Source of the DNA: Spirochaetales bacterium
GTDB taxonomy: Bacteria; Spirochaetota; Spirochaetia; DSM-27196; SLAA01
NCBI GenBank assembly: GCA_007127105.1
Contig: SLAA01000229.1
Span: 1 to 50,620, forward strand
Direction of reading: 5' to 3'
Length of the DNA: 50,620 bases
Shown here: positions 8,482 through 15,490 of the stretch, one piece after another
Layout of the letters: each line of letters begins with the position of its first letter
How positions within the stretch are numbered: the first letter of the stretch is position 1
Program-made: the position numbers and the translations under genes
The notes under the pieces: generated by a model
Seen by the model: only the letters and a program-made list of their open reading frames with translations
The model's database searches: none
Told to the model about the DNA's origin: nothing

Positions 8482-9213
8482 CTCAGCGGCAGAGAAACGT
8501 ACCGGGCCAACAACCACACCGCGTTCGCGGTCTTCATCGTAGTAACTCAGGTAGAGGTCACGCCCGGGCAGCACATCGGCGGATACCGATATATTTCCCC
8601 CAGCCGCAAGTTCACCAGGCTCACGCACCTCACGCTCAAGCAAGGAACCCCCGGCCCGGTCAAATACGGCAACAGTCACTGGCGAAACCGGGCTTTCAAG
8701 GAGCAGCTGCTCATCCGCTATCACAAGGCGTGGTACCGGTAGCACAGGGCCTCGGTCAGGAGCAACAAAAAAAGCTGTCTCTGCCTCATCTCCACCAACA
8801 TCAACCACAATCACCCGATAGCGACCGGGAGTTATCCCCTCACCGGCTGGCGCTCTGAGTCGCTCGCTGCCAATCCAGTTGCCGTTGTCGTTGTGGTGAG
8901 TCCAGCTCTCGCGAGTCAGGCGCCAGTACAGTTCCCCTCCGTCATAGGCTATGTAGAGCTCTTCAATATCCTCAAAGCCGTCGCCATGCTGTACCAGGGC
9001 AAAAACCGACAGTTCTTCCGGCCCGGTTGCAAGCTCATTGTCTGTCGCCCGGATAATTACGCGGCTCTGAACCTGGAGAATTTGCGGTGTCTCGGCTGTA
9101 CAGGACAGCAAGATCAGGAGAGGCAGCAACAGTGACAGGCAGGCTTTCTTTGGCAAAAAAAAGGCCGCAGTCTTCCAGACGGAGACCGCGACCTGTTCTT
9201 CATTGGACTTCAT
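8458..9213 (-). CDS. Predicted lipoprotein of unknown function
   Basis: The protein contains a hydrophobic stretch ending in LLILLSC, a good spirochaetal lipobox, so it is probably lipid-anchored. The rest (~210 aa) looks like beta-sandwich modules with PGRYRVIVVDVGG and Gly/Asp-rich turns and has no catalytic motif I recognise. The start is uncertain. ATG at 9213 has a GGTGA ribosome site 6 bases upstream, but it gives a 25-residue charged stretch before the hydrophobic core. TTG at 9156 would give an ideal MPKKACLSLLL signal but has no ribosome site. The rpsU terminator lies between the two starts. It is the last gene of the operon and ends convergently, overlapping its neighbour by 24 bases. 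Confidence 0.65.
   Translation of the reverse strand: MKSNEEQVAVSVWKTAAFFLPKKACLSLLLPLLILLSCTAETPQILQVQSRVIIRATDNELATGPEELSVFALVQHGDGFEDIEELYIAYDGGELYWRLTRESWTHHNDNGNWIGSERLRAPAGEGITPGRYRVIVVDVGGDEAETAFFVAPDRGPVLPVPRLVIADEQLLLESPVSPVTVAVFDRAGGSLLEREVREPGELAAGGNISVSADVLPGRDLYLSYYDEDRERGVVVGPVRFSAAELRSLSSR
9155..9193 (-). terminator. Intrinsic terminator after rpsU, inside the next ORF
   Basis: On the minus strand GGTCGCGGTCT pairs with AGACTGCGGCC across a 9-base loop (11 pairs, two of them G-U in RNA), followed directly by eight T. This is a textbook Rho-independent terminator. It begins 37 bases after the rpsU stop, within codons 7-20 of the lipoprotein ORF if that starts at 9213. Confidence 0.85.
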
Positions 9214-9230
9214 GCGAAATCACCGCACGT

Positions 9231-9440
9231 CTAGTAGCTCTTAGACGCTTGAAGTTTACGAACCTTCTTGGCAATCTTGCGTTCCAAGGACTTGCGCTTG
9301 CGATTCTTAATGGTCGAAGGCTTTTCAAAGTACTCACGCTTCTTCCACTCTCGGATTATGCCTTCTTTCTCTACAATGCGCTTAAAGCGCTTTAAAGCTT
9401 TTTCGAGGTTTTCTCCGTCGTCAACTCGTATATAGGCGAT
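9231..9440 (-). CDS. rpsU: 30S ribosomal protein bS21
   Basis: bS21 binds the 30S platform next to the 3' end of 16S rRNA. The small basic protein matches the family throughout: [16 protein letters not shown], then [11 protein letters not shown] and a Lys/Arg-rich tail. The ORF track starts at GTG 9449, but that GTG lies inside a strong Shine-Dalgarno (AAGGGGGTGAT). Starting at the ATC codon at 9440 gives a 69-aa protein, (M)[10 protein letters not shown]..., that aligns residue for residue with E. coli S21 (MPVIKVRENE...) and leaves 8 bases between GGGGG and the start. An AUC start is therefore the best reading, though unusual. The gene follows the M23 peptidase gene by about 21 bases and ends before an intrinsic terminator. 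Confidence 0.93.
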   Translation of the reverse strand: MAYIRVDDGENLEKALKRFKRIVEKEGIIREWKKREYFEKPSTIKNRKRKSLERKIAKKVRKLQASKSY

Positions 9441-9442
9441 GT

Positions 9443-9455
9443 ATATCACCCCCTT
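9443..9455 (-). promoter_or_regulatory. Extended Shine-Dalgarno of rpsU
   Basis: The minus strand reads AAAGGGGGTGATA. This differs at one internal position from AAAGGAGGTGAT, the full complement of the usual 16S 3' tail. It is much stronger than other ribosome sites in the window. Confidence 0.7.
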
Positions 9456-9461
9456 TTGTTT

Positions 9462-10409
9462 TCATTCAGGTTCAATGATACTGAAAAGCTGGTGAGTGTC
9501 AAGCAGAGGCTCGGCAAGAAACCGCTCTGGTTCTACCGGAACACCTGACACACGTATCTCCCAGTGCAGATGAGGGCCAGTGACCAAACCGGTAGCACCG
9601 ACCGTGCCTATCACCTCGCCCCGGCGCACAAAAGCCCCCGTTTCGGTCGCCAGGCTGTCCATGTGGTAGTACAGGCCGTACACTCCGGGAAGGTGTTCCA
9701 GCACAATGGAGTAGCCGGTAATGAGACGGTCTCCTGCAAAGACCACCCTACCCGAGGCCGAGGCTACCACCGGTGTCCCGGTTGGAGCGGCAAGGTCGAG
9801 TCCGTAGTGAATAGAGCGAGCCTGTCCGCCATCAGAGTAGAGGAACTCGCGCCTGTCGCCAAACCGGGCACTCACACGAACATCGTCCCCACGAACCGGC
9901 AGCACCATGTCGCCAGGCGCAAACACCGCCTCGACCCGAAAGGTATCGAGCATGTTCATGAGTTCACGTGTTTCACGGTAGCGCCGGGGATCAGTTGTGG
10001 TTCGCAGCGCGGACATTGCCATATCAAGAGCGATAGTGCTCTCAAGGTAGTCGCGGTCTAAAATCTCAAGTTCACGATACCTTATCCGCCGCAGCGAGTT
10101 TGCTCCCTCAGTATACTCAACGCGAACTCGGTAGCGGCCGGGCTCAACCGTGCTCGGCACCCCAAGCAGTACCACAGTGCTCCGCAAATCCCGCCCCAGG
10201 GTTACCGAAAAGCCCTTAGCGCTGGAGACGCGCCGGCCGTCTTCTCGCTCTATGCGTGCAGTCACCGTACCGGCTGGCTGTGCAGGGTTAATCACGATCT
10301 GGAGCGCCAATCCACGTTCCACCGTTGCGGGGGAGTGAATAGAGATGGCCTGCGCCACAAAAAGTGGCCCCGCACAAAAAAGGAGAGTCAGGAGCAGGCT
10401 GCGGCTCAA
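9462..10409 (-). CDS. M23 family (LytM-type) zinc metallopeptidase, secreted
   Basis: The 315-aa protein has a signal peptide (LLLTLLFCAGPLFVAQA), an N-terminal beta-rich domain (about residues 22-120) and a C-terminal LytM/M23 peptidase domain. Zinc and catalytic residues are intact: H201-x3-D205 (HYGLDLAAPTGTPV), H249 (YYHMDS) and H280-x-H282 (HLHWE). Such enzymes cut peptidoglycan cross-bridges or stems in the periplasm. The start is TTG, overlapping the recJ stop as TTGA, so translation is coupled. It sits in the phosphorylase-recJ-M23-rpsU operon. Activity is likely, since no key residue is missing. Confidence 0.92.
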   Translation of the reverse strand: MSRSLLLTLLFCAGPLFVAQAISIHSPATVERGLALQIVINPAQPAGTVTARIEREDGRRVSSAKGFSVTLGRDLRSTVVLLGVPSTVEPGRYRVRVEYTEGANSLRRIRYRELEILDRDYLESTIALDMAMSALRTTTDPRRYRETRELMNMLDTFRVEAVFAPGDMVLPVRGDDVRVSARFGDRREFLYSDGGQARSIHYGLDLAAPTGTPVVASASGRVVFAGDRLITGYSIVLEHLPGVYGLYYHMDSLATETGAFVRRGEVIGTVGATGLVTGPHLHWEIRVSGVPVEPERFLAEPLLDTHQLFSIIEPE

Positions 10410-12538
10410 GCCGTTCCTCCCGATTCACGACGGATATCAAGTACGGTGAGTTGCACCGACTCTCGCCCCTGGTAGTAGTTCCACCCATAGCGAAACACCA
10501 CCGAAACTCGGTCACCCCGTGTGAAATCAAGGCCCACCTTCTCTGCCGCATTCCAGTAGACCGCTGGCCACTTGGTACCCGCTCCAGCAAGCAGTAGGCG
10601 CACATGTTTTTGCTCTTGCTTGCCCATAAACTCGACCTGGTCAAGAACCAGTCCATTTACAAGGAAGCTGAGTTCAGGGTTTTCTATACCGTACGGTTCA
10701 AACCGCCGAACGGTCTTTTCCAGGTCTGTTGAGAGAAACTGCAGCGGGAGTTCAGCGTCAATGTCAATGCGTTCCTCTAACTCGCTATCGAGCACGATTC
10801 CGCGCGCGGCCTCGTTCAGGCGCTTTCGGAACTCGGCAAGTCTGGGCACGGCTAGATGGAAGCCCGCTGCGGCGTCGTGTCCGCCCCAGTCCTCAAAGAT
10901 ATCCTCAAAGCCGCGCAGAAACTGGGTCGCCGAGAAGCCTCTGGCGCTTCGTACACTTCCTACCGCGCGGTCCTCACAAATAGCTACCACCGCGGCCGGG
11001 GCGTTAAAGCGTCGTGCAAGCCGACCCGCAATGATCCCGGTCACACCCCGGTGAATAGCGTCATCCTGCACAAGTACGAACTGCCCATGAAGTTGATCAA
11101 AACTCTCCTGGGCCGGACTCAATACCCTGTCCCAGGTTGTCTCTCCAATTTCGCGCCGCTCCTGGTTGAGTGCAATAAGCTCGTCGGTAATGGTGCGAAC
11201 GGTGGTATGGTCCTGGCTCAGAAGTAGCTCGACCGCCTTGTCGGGGCGCCCCATTCGACCGGAAGCATTTATGACCGGGGCAATGATCCACCCTATATCT
11301 TTTGCGCTTACTCGTTTCCCCATGAGCCCAAGCTGCACCAGCAGCCGCTGAAGTCCCGGGCGTGTCCCGGCGTTCAATACATCGAGCCCTTTACGAATGA
11401 GAATTCGATTCTCGTCACGTAGGGGCATCATGTCGGCTACGGTTGCCAGTGCCACCAGATCAAGCGAGGCTGCATGCTTCTCGGTGAGCGATGCCTCGCG
11501 TTTAAGGAAAAATGCCCGGAAAAGCGCAGCAAATACATCGATCTCCTCCGGAGGTGTCTCACTGTAGATGCTCATTCGGGATCCATCCCGCATTGCGAGC
11601 AAACTCTTGTTTGTGAGTGACGGGAAGAGCTTCCAAACCTCGGGGGCGAGATCAATAAGCCCAATCTCAACGCGCTCGCCAAACACGGCACGCAACATCC
11701 GTTCCTGCTCTTTCTGGTTGTAGACCAGGATCTGGGTGCCTATGAGAAAGCTCTCGAGCCGAGTAGCGCCTATGTCAACCATTCCCGGCACCAGGTTCTC
11801 GCTAATGCGGTCAATCTCAATCAGGTTTTCAAGCTTGATACAGTCCAGCACGTAGGTGTCGTTACCGGGCCTCAGGTGCAGCAGACACAGCTGCTCCTTG
11901 AAGAAACTGGTGAGCCCAAAGCGCAGCGCCCAGCAGAACTGTGATGCCAAACCACAACCGCACAGTCCGTCAAAGGGGTAGGCGCAGTCTGGTAGTTTTG
12001 GGTTGATAATTGCGGTAGCGGGAGGCAACTCCAGTTGTGGATTATGATGGTCAATGACCACGGTATCAATTCCGTGCTCAAGCGCGTATGCAATCTCACG
12101 ACTATTGGTGGTGCCGCAGTCCACGGTAATGATGAGGGTAATGTCCTGCTGACGGCACCGATCTACGACTGCCAGGCTGAGTCCGTAGGGCTCGTCACCC
12201 ACCGGTACCGCCCAGTCCACCTCCAGCCCCAGCTCCTCGCGCAGACAACCGACAAGGAGCGCGGTGCTGCTAATGCCGTCGGCATCGCGGTCACCAAAAA
12301 CAAAAACCTTCTCGCCCTCGCTGCGAGCCAAGAGCACACGTTCGACTGCATCCTCCATGTCCTCAAACAGGAACGGGTTGTGCAGGTGTTGAAGGTCATT
12401 CTCCAAAAAGAACTTGATGTCTTCACGGGCCAGTATTCCTCGACGCACAAGAATAGCCGCGTCAAGGAGGTCAAGCGAGTACTTCTCGGCAAGCGAACGC
12501 ACATCGCCAGACTCGATTTCGGATTTATGCCAAATCAT
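10406..12538 (-). CDS. recJ: Single-stranded-DNA exonuclease RecJ
   Basis: RecJ degrades single-stranded DNA 5' to 3' in recombination and mismatch repair. The DHH-family motifs are present: GDRDADG (D83, D85, D87), VDCGTTN, DHHN, then NASGRMGRPDKA and the DHHA1 motif GGHDAAAGF, followed by a C-terminal OB-like domain. The 710-aa protein is longer than many RecJ proteins because about 120 residues lie between the CGCGLASQFCWAL segment and the LVALATVADMMPL segment. That insert has no motif I recognise. The ATG overlaps the phosphorylase stop (ATGA). Together with mutL and recO it gives the window three repair genes. Confidence 0.95.
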   Translation of the reverse strand: MIWHKSEIESGDVRSLAEKYSLDLLDAAILVRRGILAREDIKFFLENDLQHLHNPFLFEDMEDAVERVLLARSEGEKVFVFGDRDADGISSTALLVGCLREELGLEVDWAVPVGDEPYGLSLAVVDRCRQQDITLIITVDCGTTNSREIAYALEHGIDTVVIDHHNPQLELPPATAIINPKLPDCAYPFDGLCGCGLASQFCWALRFGLTSFFKEQLCLLHLRPGNDTYVLDCIKLENLIEIDRISENLVPGMVDIGATRLESFLIGTQILVYNQKEQERMLRAVFGERVEIGLIDLAPEVWKLFPSLTNKSLLAMRDGSRMSIYSETPPEEIDVFAALFRAFFLKREASLTEKHAASLDLVALATVADMMPLRDENRILIRKGLDVLNAGTRPGLQRLLVQLGLMGKRVSAKDIGWIIAPVINASGRMGRPDKAVELLLSQDHTTVRTITDELIALNQERREIGETTWDRVLSPAQESFDQLHGQFVLVQDDAIHRGVTGIIAGRLARRFNAPAAVVAICEDRAVGSVRSARGFSATQFLRGFEDIFEDWGGHDAAAGFHLAVPRLAEFRKRLNEAARGIVLDSELEERIDIDAELPLQFLSTDLEKTVRRFEPYGIENPELSFLVNGLVLDQVEFMGKQEQKHVRLLLAGAGTKWPAVYWNAAEKVGLDFTRGDRVSVVFRYGWNYYQGRESVQLTVLDIRRESGGTA

Positions 12539-13890
12539 GAGTCGGTGCTGAACTCCTCTAGAAAGACCTCACTCGGAGGGTCGCACTCCTCTTCAGACAC
12601 AATGTAGGCGCCCTTGAGCGCCTGCGCGGCAGCTGAAACGGCCTCATCACTCCGCCCGTAGACACGTGCCAGCATGTCGCCCGCAATGACCGTGTCGCCA
12701 ATTTTACACTGGAGCTCAATACCGACGTTTGGTGACACTGCGTCTTCCATTCTACGGCGGCCAGCGCCCAGGGCCACCGCAGCAGTGCCAACCTTGTAGG
12801 CATCGACCGCCGAGATGTACCCACTCTGTTCAGCCAGCACCGCCCCAACAACCGTGGCGCGCCGCTTTCCTAAATCGGAAAGCAGTTTGTCTACCTTGCC
12901 GCCCTGAAGCTCCACATTGCGCAGGAACAGTTCAAGCGCGCTGCCGTCGGTACGGACGCGACGAGCCTCGGACAGGGCCTCGTCATGATTCTTGATTTTC
13001 CCTGAAACGGTGAGCATGCGTGCGCAGAGGCCCTCGGTTAGATCTATGAGGTCTTGACTGCGATGATCAGGCGCTTCGGAGTTGTGAAACTCGGCACCCA
13101 ACAACAAGCAACTCTCCTCAACCTCAAGGAAGTTGCCAACCATGAACCCCAGGGGTTGATCCATGCGCGTAATACTGGCGTGCAAAGGCCGTTCGAGAGA
13201 ATTCGCGGTCGCCACTAAAGCCTGAGCAAGGCCCCGCGCGTCCTCTATGGTTTTCATGAACGCGCCAAGGCCACATTTGACGTCCAACACCAGGGCCTCG
13301 GCGCCTTCAGCAAATTTTTTGGACAGGATACTCGAGGTAATAAGCGGGATAGACTCAACAGTTCCGGTGACGTCGCGGAGTGCATACAGGAGACGGTCGG
13401 CTGGCACGATGTCTTCCGACTGCCCGGTCATTGCATATCCACACTGGGCAACGATCTCACGAAAGCGTTCAGGCCCAGGCTGGGTGTTGTACCCAACAAT
13501 AGACTCAAGTTTGTCGAGTGTTCCGCCGGTGTGCCCAAGCCCACGGCCGCTCATCATTGGGACGGCCAGCCCACAGGCGGCCGCCATAGGAGCAAGCAAC
13601 AGGGAAACCTTGTCACCAACCCCGCCGGTGGAGTGTTTGTCCACAAGTGGGCGGTCAAGTCCGCTTAGGTCAAGGCACCGGCCGGTGGCAATCATTTCCC
13701 TCGTCAGCGCGGCAGTCTCAGCAGGCGTCATGCCCTGGAAATACACCGCCATGAGCCAGGCCGCGGCCTGATACTCAGGAATTTCGCCGTCTACTATCCC
13801 GGCCAGAAGCGCTTGCAGCTCCTCGCGCGAAAACTCCCCACCGTCACGTTTCTTCCGTATTAACTCTACTGCGTTTGCTTTGGTACTCAC
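12535..13890 (-). CDS. Pyrimidine-nucleoside / thymidine phosphorylase
   Basis: This enzyme splits (deoxy)thymidine or uridine with phosphate to base and sugar-1-phosphate in nucleoside salvage. The 451-aa length and the signature SGRGLGHTGGTLDKLE are diagnostic. KHSTGGVGDKVS (phosphate binding) and KCGLGAFMKT are also intact, and the C-terminal domain has the expected EQSGYISAVDAYKVG region. Members are called deoA (thymidine-specific) or pdp (broad); the sequence alone does not decide. The start is GTG at 13890, with no Shine-Dalgarno but a -10-like TACTCT 7 bases upstream, suggesting a leaderless mRNA. It is the first gene of a five-gene operon and overlaps recJ by 4 bases. Confidence 0.95.
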   Translation of the reverse strand: MSTKANAVELIRKKRDGGEFSREELQALLAGIVDGEIPEYQAAAWLMAVYFQGMTPAETAALTREMIATGRCLDLSGLDRPLVDKHSTGGVGDKVSLLLAPMAAACGLAVPMMSGRGLGHTGGTLDKLESIVGYNTQPGPERFREIVAQCGYAMTGQSEDIVPADRLLYALRDVTGTVESIPLITSSILSKKFAEGAEALVLDVKCGLGAFMKTIEDARGLAQALVATANSLERPLHASITRMDQPLGFMVGNFLEVEESCLLLGAEFHNSEAPDHRSQDLIDLTEGLCARMLTVSGKIKNHDEALSEARRVRTDGSALELFLRNVELQGGKVDKLLSDLGKRRATVVGAVLAEQSGYISAVDAYKVGTAAVALGAGRRRMEDAVSPNVGIELQCKIGDTVIAGDMLARVYGRSDEAVSAAAQALKGAYIVSEEECDPPSEVFLEEFSTDS

Positions 13891-13897
13891 GACTCAG

Positions 13898-13927
13898 AGA
13901 GTAACACGGAAGCCTGGCTATTGACCA
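13898..13927 (-). promoter_or_regulatory. Promoter of the phosphorylase-recJ-M23-rpsU operon (predicted leaderless)
   Basis: The minus strand shows TGGTCA, an 18-base spacer and TACTCT, then 7 bases to the GTG start. The -35 overlaps the TTGACC -35 of the divergent HAD gene promoter. Confidence 0.45.
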
Positions 13928-13951
13928 CCATTACAGAAACCGGGCTACACT
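13921..13951 (+). promoter_or_regulatory. Promoter of the HAD nucleotidase gene (predicted leaderless)
   Basis: TTGACC (13921-13926), a long 19-base spacer and TACACT (13946-13951), then 6 bases to ATG 13958. No Shine-Dalgarno is present. Confidence 0.45.
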
Positions 13952-13957
13952 TTGACC

Positions 13958-14518
13958 ATGACTGCGAACACTTCTCCTGCGGCAAACCGCACTGCGGCTG
14001 ACCGTGGGTTACCTGCGTATAAGCTCTTTCTGGATCTGGACGGTGTGCTGGTGGACTTTGACGCCGGGATAGTTGATCTCCTGGGCAGACCGCCGGACGG
14101 CAGCCCAGGCGGTAAGCCTATTCCACCCGGTGTCATGTGGGGCACCGTGGCTCGGGCCGAGGCATTTTACGAGCATCTATCGTGGATGCCGGACGGCCGC
14201 CAGCTTTGGGAGTTCGCCCGCGCACTCAACCCTGTGATCCTCAGCGGCCTGCCTCGGGGAAACTGGGCAGCACCGCAGAAGCGAGCCTGGTGTGAGCGAG
14301 AGCTCGGACCGGATGTTCAGGTTGAGCTATGCATGAGCCGCGAGAAAGCCGAGCGTGCACGGGCGCTCATGCCAGAGGGGGTGCGTCCGGTGCTGGTGGA
14401 CGACCGCGAGAGTTTAGCCGCGCCCTTTGAGCAGGCTGGTGGAGTATTTATACTCCACCGCTCGGCCACAGAGAGCATAGCGCGTCTGAAGGAGCTCTTC
14501 CGCCCGTCGCCAGATTGA
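13958..14518 (+). CDS. HAD phosphatase, 5'-nucleotidase (NT5C)-like
   Basis: The 186-aa protein has the HAD nucleophile motif LDLDGVLVDFD (D26 and D28), a second motif VILSGLPRGN and the acidic pair VLVDDRES. There is a small cap after motif I (WGTVARAEAFYEHL). Arrangement and size fit the 5'(3')-deoxyribonucleotidase type, which dephosphorylates nucleoside monophosphates. This suits the divergent pyrimidine phosphorylase, but the substrate is inferred. The first ~18 residues are a low-complexity Ala/Thr-rich extension. ATG at 13958 is preferred over TTG at 13952 because of the promoter position. It appears to be a single-gene unit. Confidence 0.8.
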   Translation: MTANTSPAANRTAADRGLPAYKLFLDLDGVLVDFDAGIVDLLGRPPDGSPGGKPIPPGVMWGTVARAEAFYEHLSWMPDGRQLWEFARALNPVILSGLPRGNWAAPQKRAWCERELGPDVQVELCMSREKAERARALMPEGVRPVLVDDRESLAAPFEQAGGVFILHRSATESIARLKELFRPSPD

Positions 14519-14550
14519 GGGTCTCCACCCGCTCTATGCGCCTTCTTGGA

Positions 14551-15324
14551 TCACCTTTGTGCGGTGTCCCCTTGCAGGCCAAGGGTCACCGCCACCGAAC
14601 GCAGTGGCACCTCCACGACCTCGGAGGTAATGTGAATAAGCAGTCTCCGTAGTTCTCGCATCGACTCAGCCGCCAGACCCAGCTCAACGGCTTCCTCCAC
14701 GCTCAACAGATCCGAGCGCGCGAGGTAGGCACGGGCTCCGGCGCTTAATGAAGGGGGCCGAACGCCACCACAGCGACTGCACACAAAACCGCCGGTTACC
14801 GATGAGTAGGAAGCCTCCACAGCCCCAGGGATGATGGACTCACATAGAGAACACCGCCCGGGTTCCGGCTGCGCGCCCAGAATATCAAGGAACCGCCATA
14901 GGAAAAGTGCTTCTATGCGGGGCACCTTAGGCGGGTCTATCTCGGAAAGAATGTCCAGACAGTTCTCCAGGAGAGCAAACAACTCGGCGGCCTCGGAGCC
15001 CCCGGCGTGGCCTGCAAGCACCGACTCAATCCACAAGGCAGCGGTACAGTAACGGTCAAGATCCTCCCGGATGCCGGTACGAAAGCTGCGGACATCGAAA
15101 TCTGTAATCTTGTGGCTATTTTTTACCGGATCGCTATACAGGTAGCAGAGTCCCGAATGGAAGGGCCCTACCACCCCGCGTAGTTTTCCCCGAGCTGAAC
15201 GTGCACCATGGGCCAGGGCCTGAACTACACCCTGCTCGGCGGTCAAGAGCCGCACCCCGAGGTGAATTTCCCCTACCGGGTAGGTCCTGAGAATAAGGGC
15301 TGGAAAGCTGCTCGAGCGGGTCAT
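14551..15324 (-). CDS. recO: DNA repair protein RecO
   Basis: RecO anneals single strands and helps RecR load RecA on SSB-coated DNA. The 257-aa protein has the N-terminal OB-fold region (ALILRTYPVGEIHLGVRLLT) and a helical C-terminal domain. It also has a zinc-ribbon-like CSLC ... CSRCGG pair and the family segment GGFVC-x2-C. Length is typical. It ends convergently 32 bases from the HAD gene. No Shine-Dalgarno precedes the ATG; an extended -10 lies 8 bases upstream, suggesting a leaderless mRNA. Confidence 0.93.
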   Translation of the reverse strand: MTRSSSFPALILRTYPVGEIHLGVRLLTAEQGVVQALAHGARSARGKLRGVVGPFHSGLCYLYSDPVKNSHKITDFDVRSFRTGIREDLDRYCTAALWIESVLAGHAGGSEAAELFALLENCLDILSEIDPPKVPRIEALFLWRFLDILGAQPEPGRCSLCESIIPGAVEASYSSVTGGFVCSRCGGVRPPSLSAGARAYLARSDLLSVEEAVELGLAAESMRELRRLLIHITSEVVEVPLRSVAVTLGLQGDTAQR

Positions 15325-15332
15325 TACCCGCT

Positions 15333-15341
15333 ACAATAGCA
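15333..15341 (-). promoter_or_regulatory. Extended -10 promoter of recO (predicted leaderless)
   Basis: The minus strand reads TGCTATTGT (TG-N-TATTGT), followed by 8 bases and the ATG. No clear -35 is seen, as is common for extended -10 promoters. Confidence 0.4.
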
Positions 15342-15389
15342 CAGGGACAGCTCGCGCGACGAGCGCCCGAGACTCACCCAGCTGCACGA

Positions 15390-15411
15390 CAGGTGTCAGA
15401 TAGAGCACCTG
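15390..15411. promoter_or_regulatory. Inverted repeat upstream of the lon promoter (possible operator)
   Basis: CAGGTG, 10 bases, CACCTG form a perfect 6-bp dyad ending 3 bases before the lon -35. Position suits a regulator-binding site. It is not a CIRCE or HspR element by sequence. Confidence 0.4.
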
Positions 15412-15414
15412 CAC

Positions 15415-15444
15415 TTGACCTCTCCCGTTGGAAGCCCTATTTTT
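15415..15444 (+). promoter_or_regulatory. Promoter of lon
   Basis: TTGACC (15415-15420), an 18-base spacer and TATTTT (15439-15444) give a sigma-70-type promoter with a leader of about 40 bases and an AGGTGA ribosome site before ATG 15491. Confidence 0.6.
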
Positions 15445-15490
15445 GAGTTGTTGAAGTTCCTTACATCCTAGCAAAAATAACAGGTGACAG

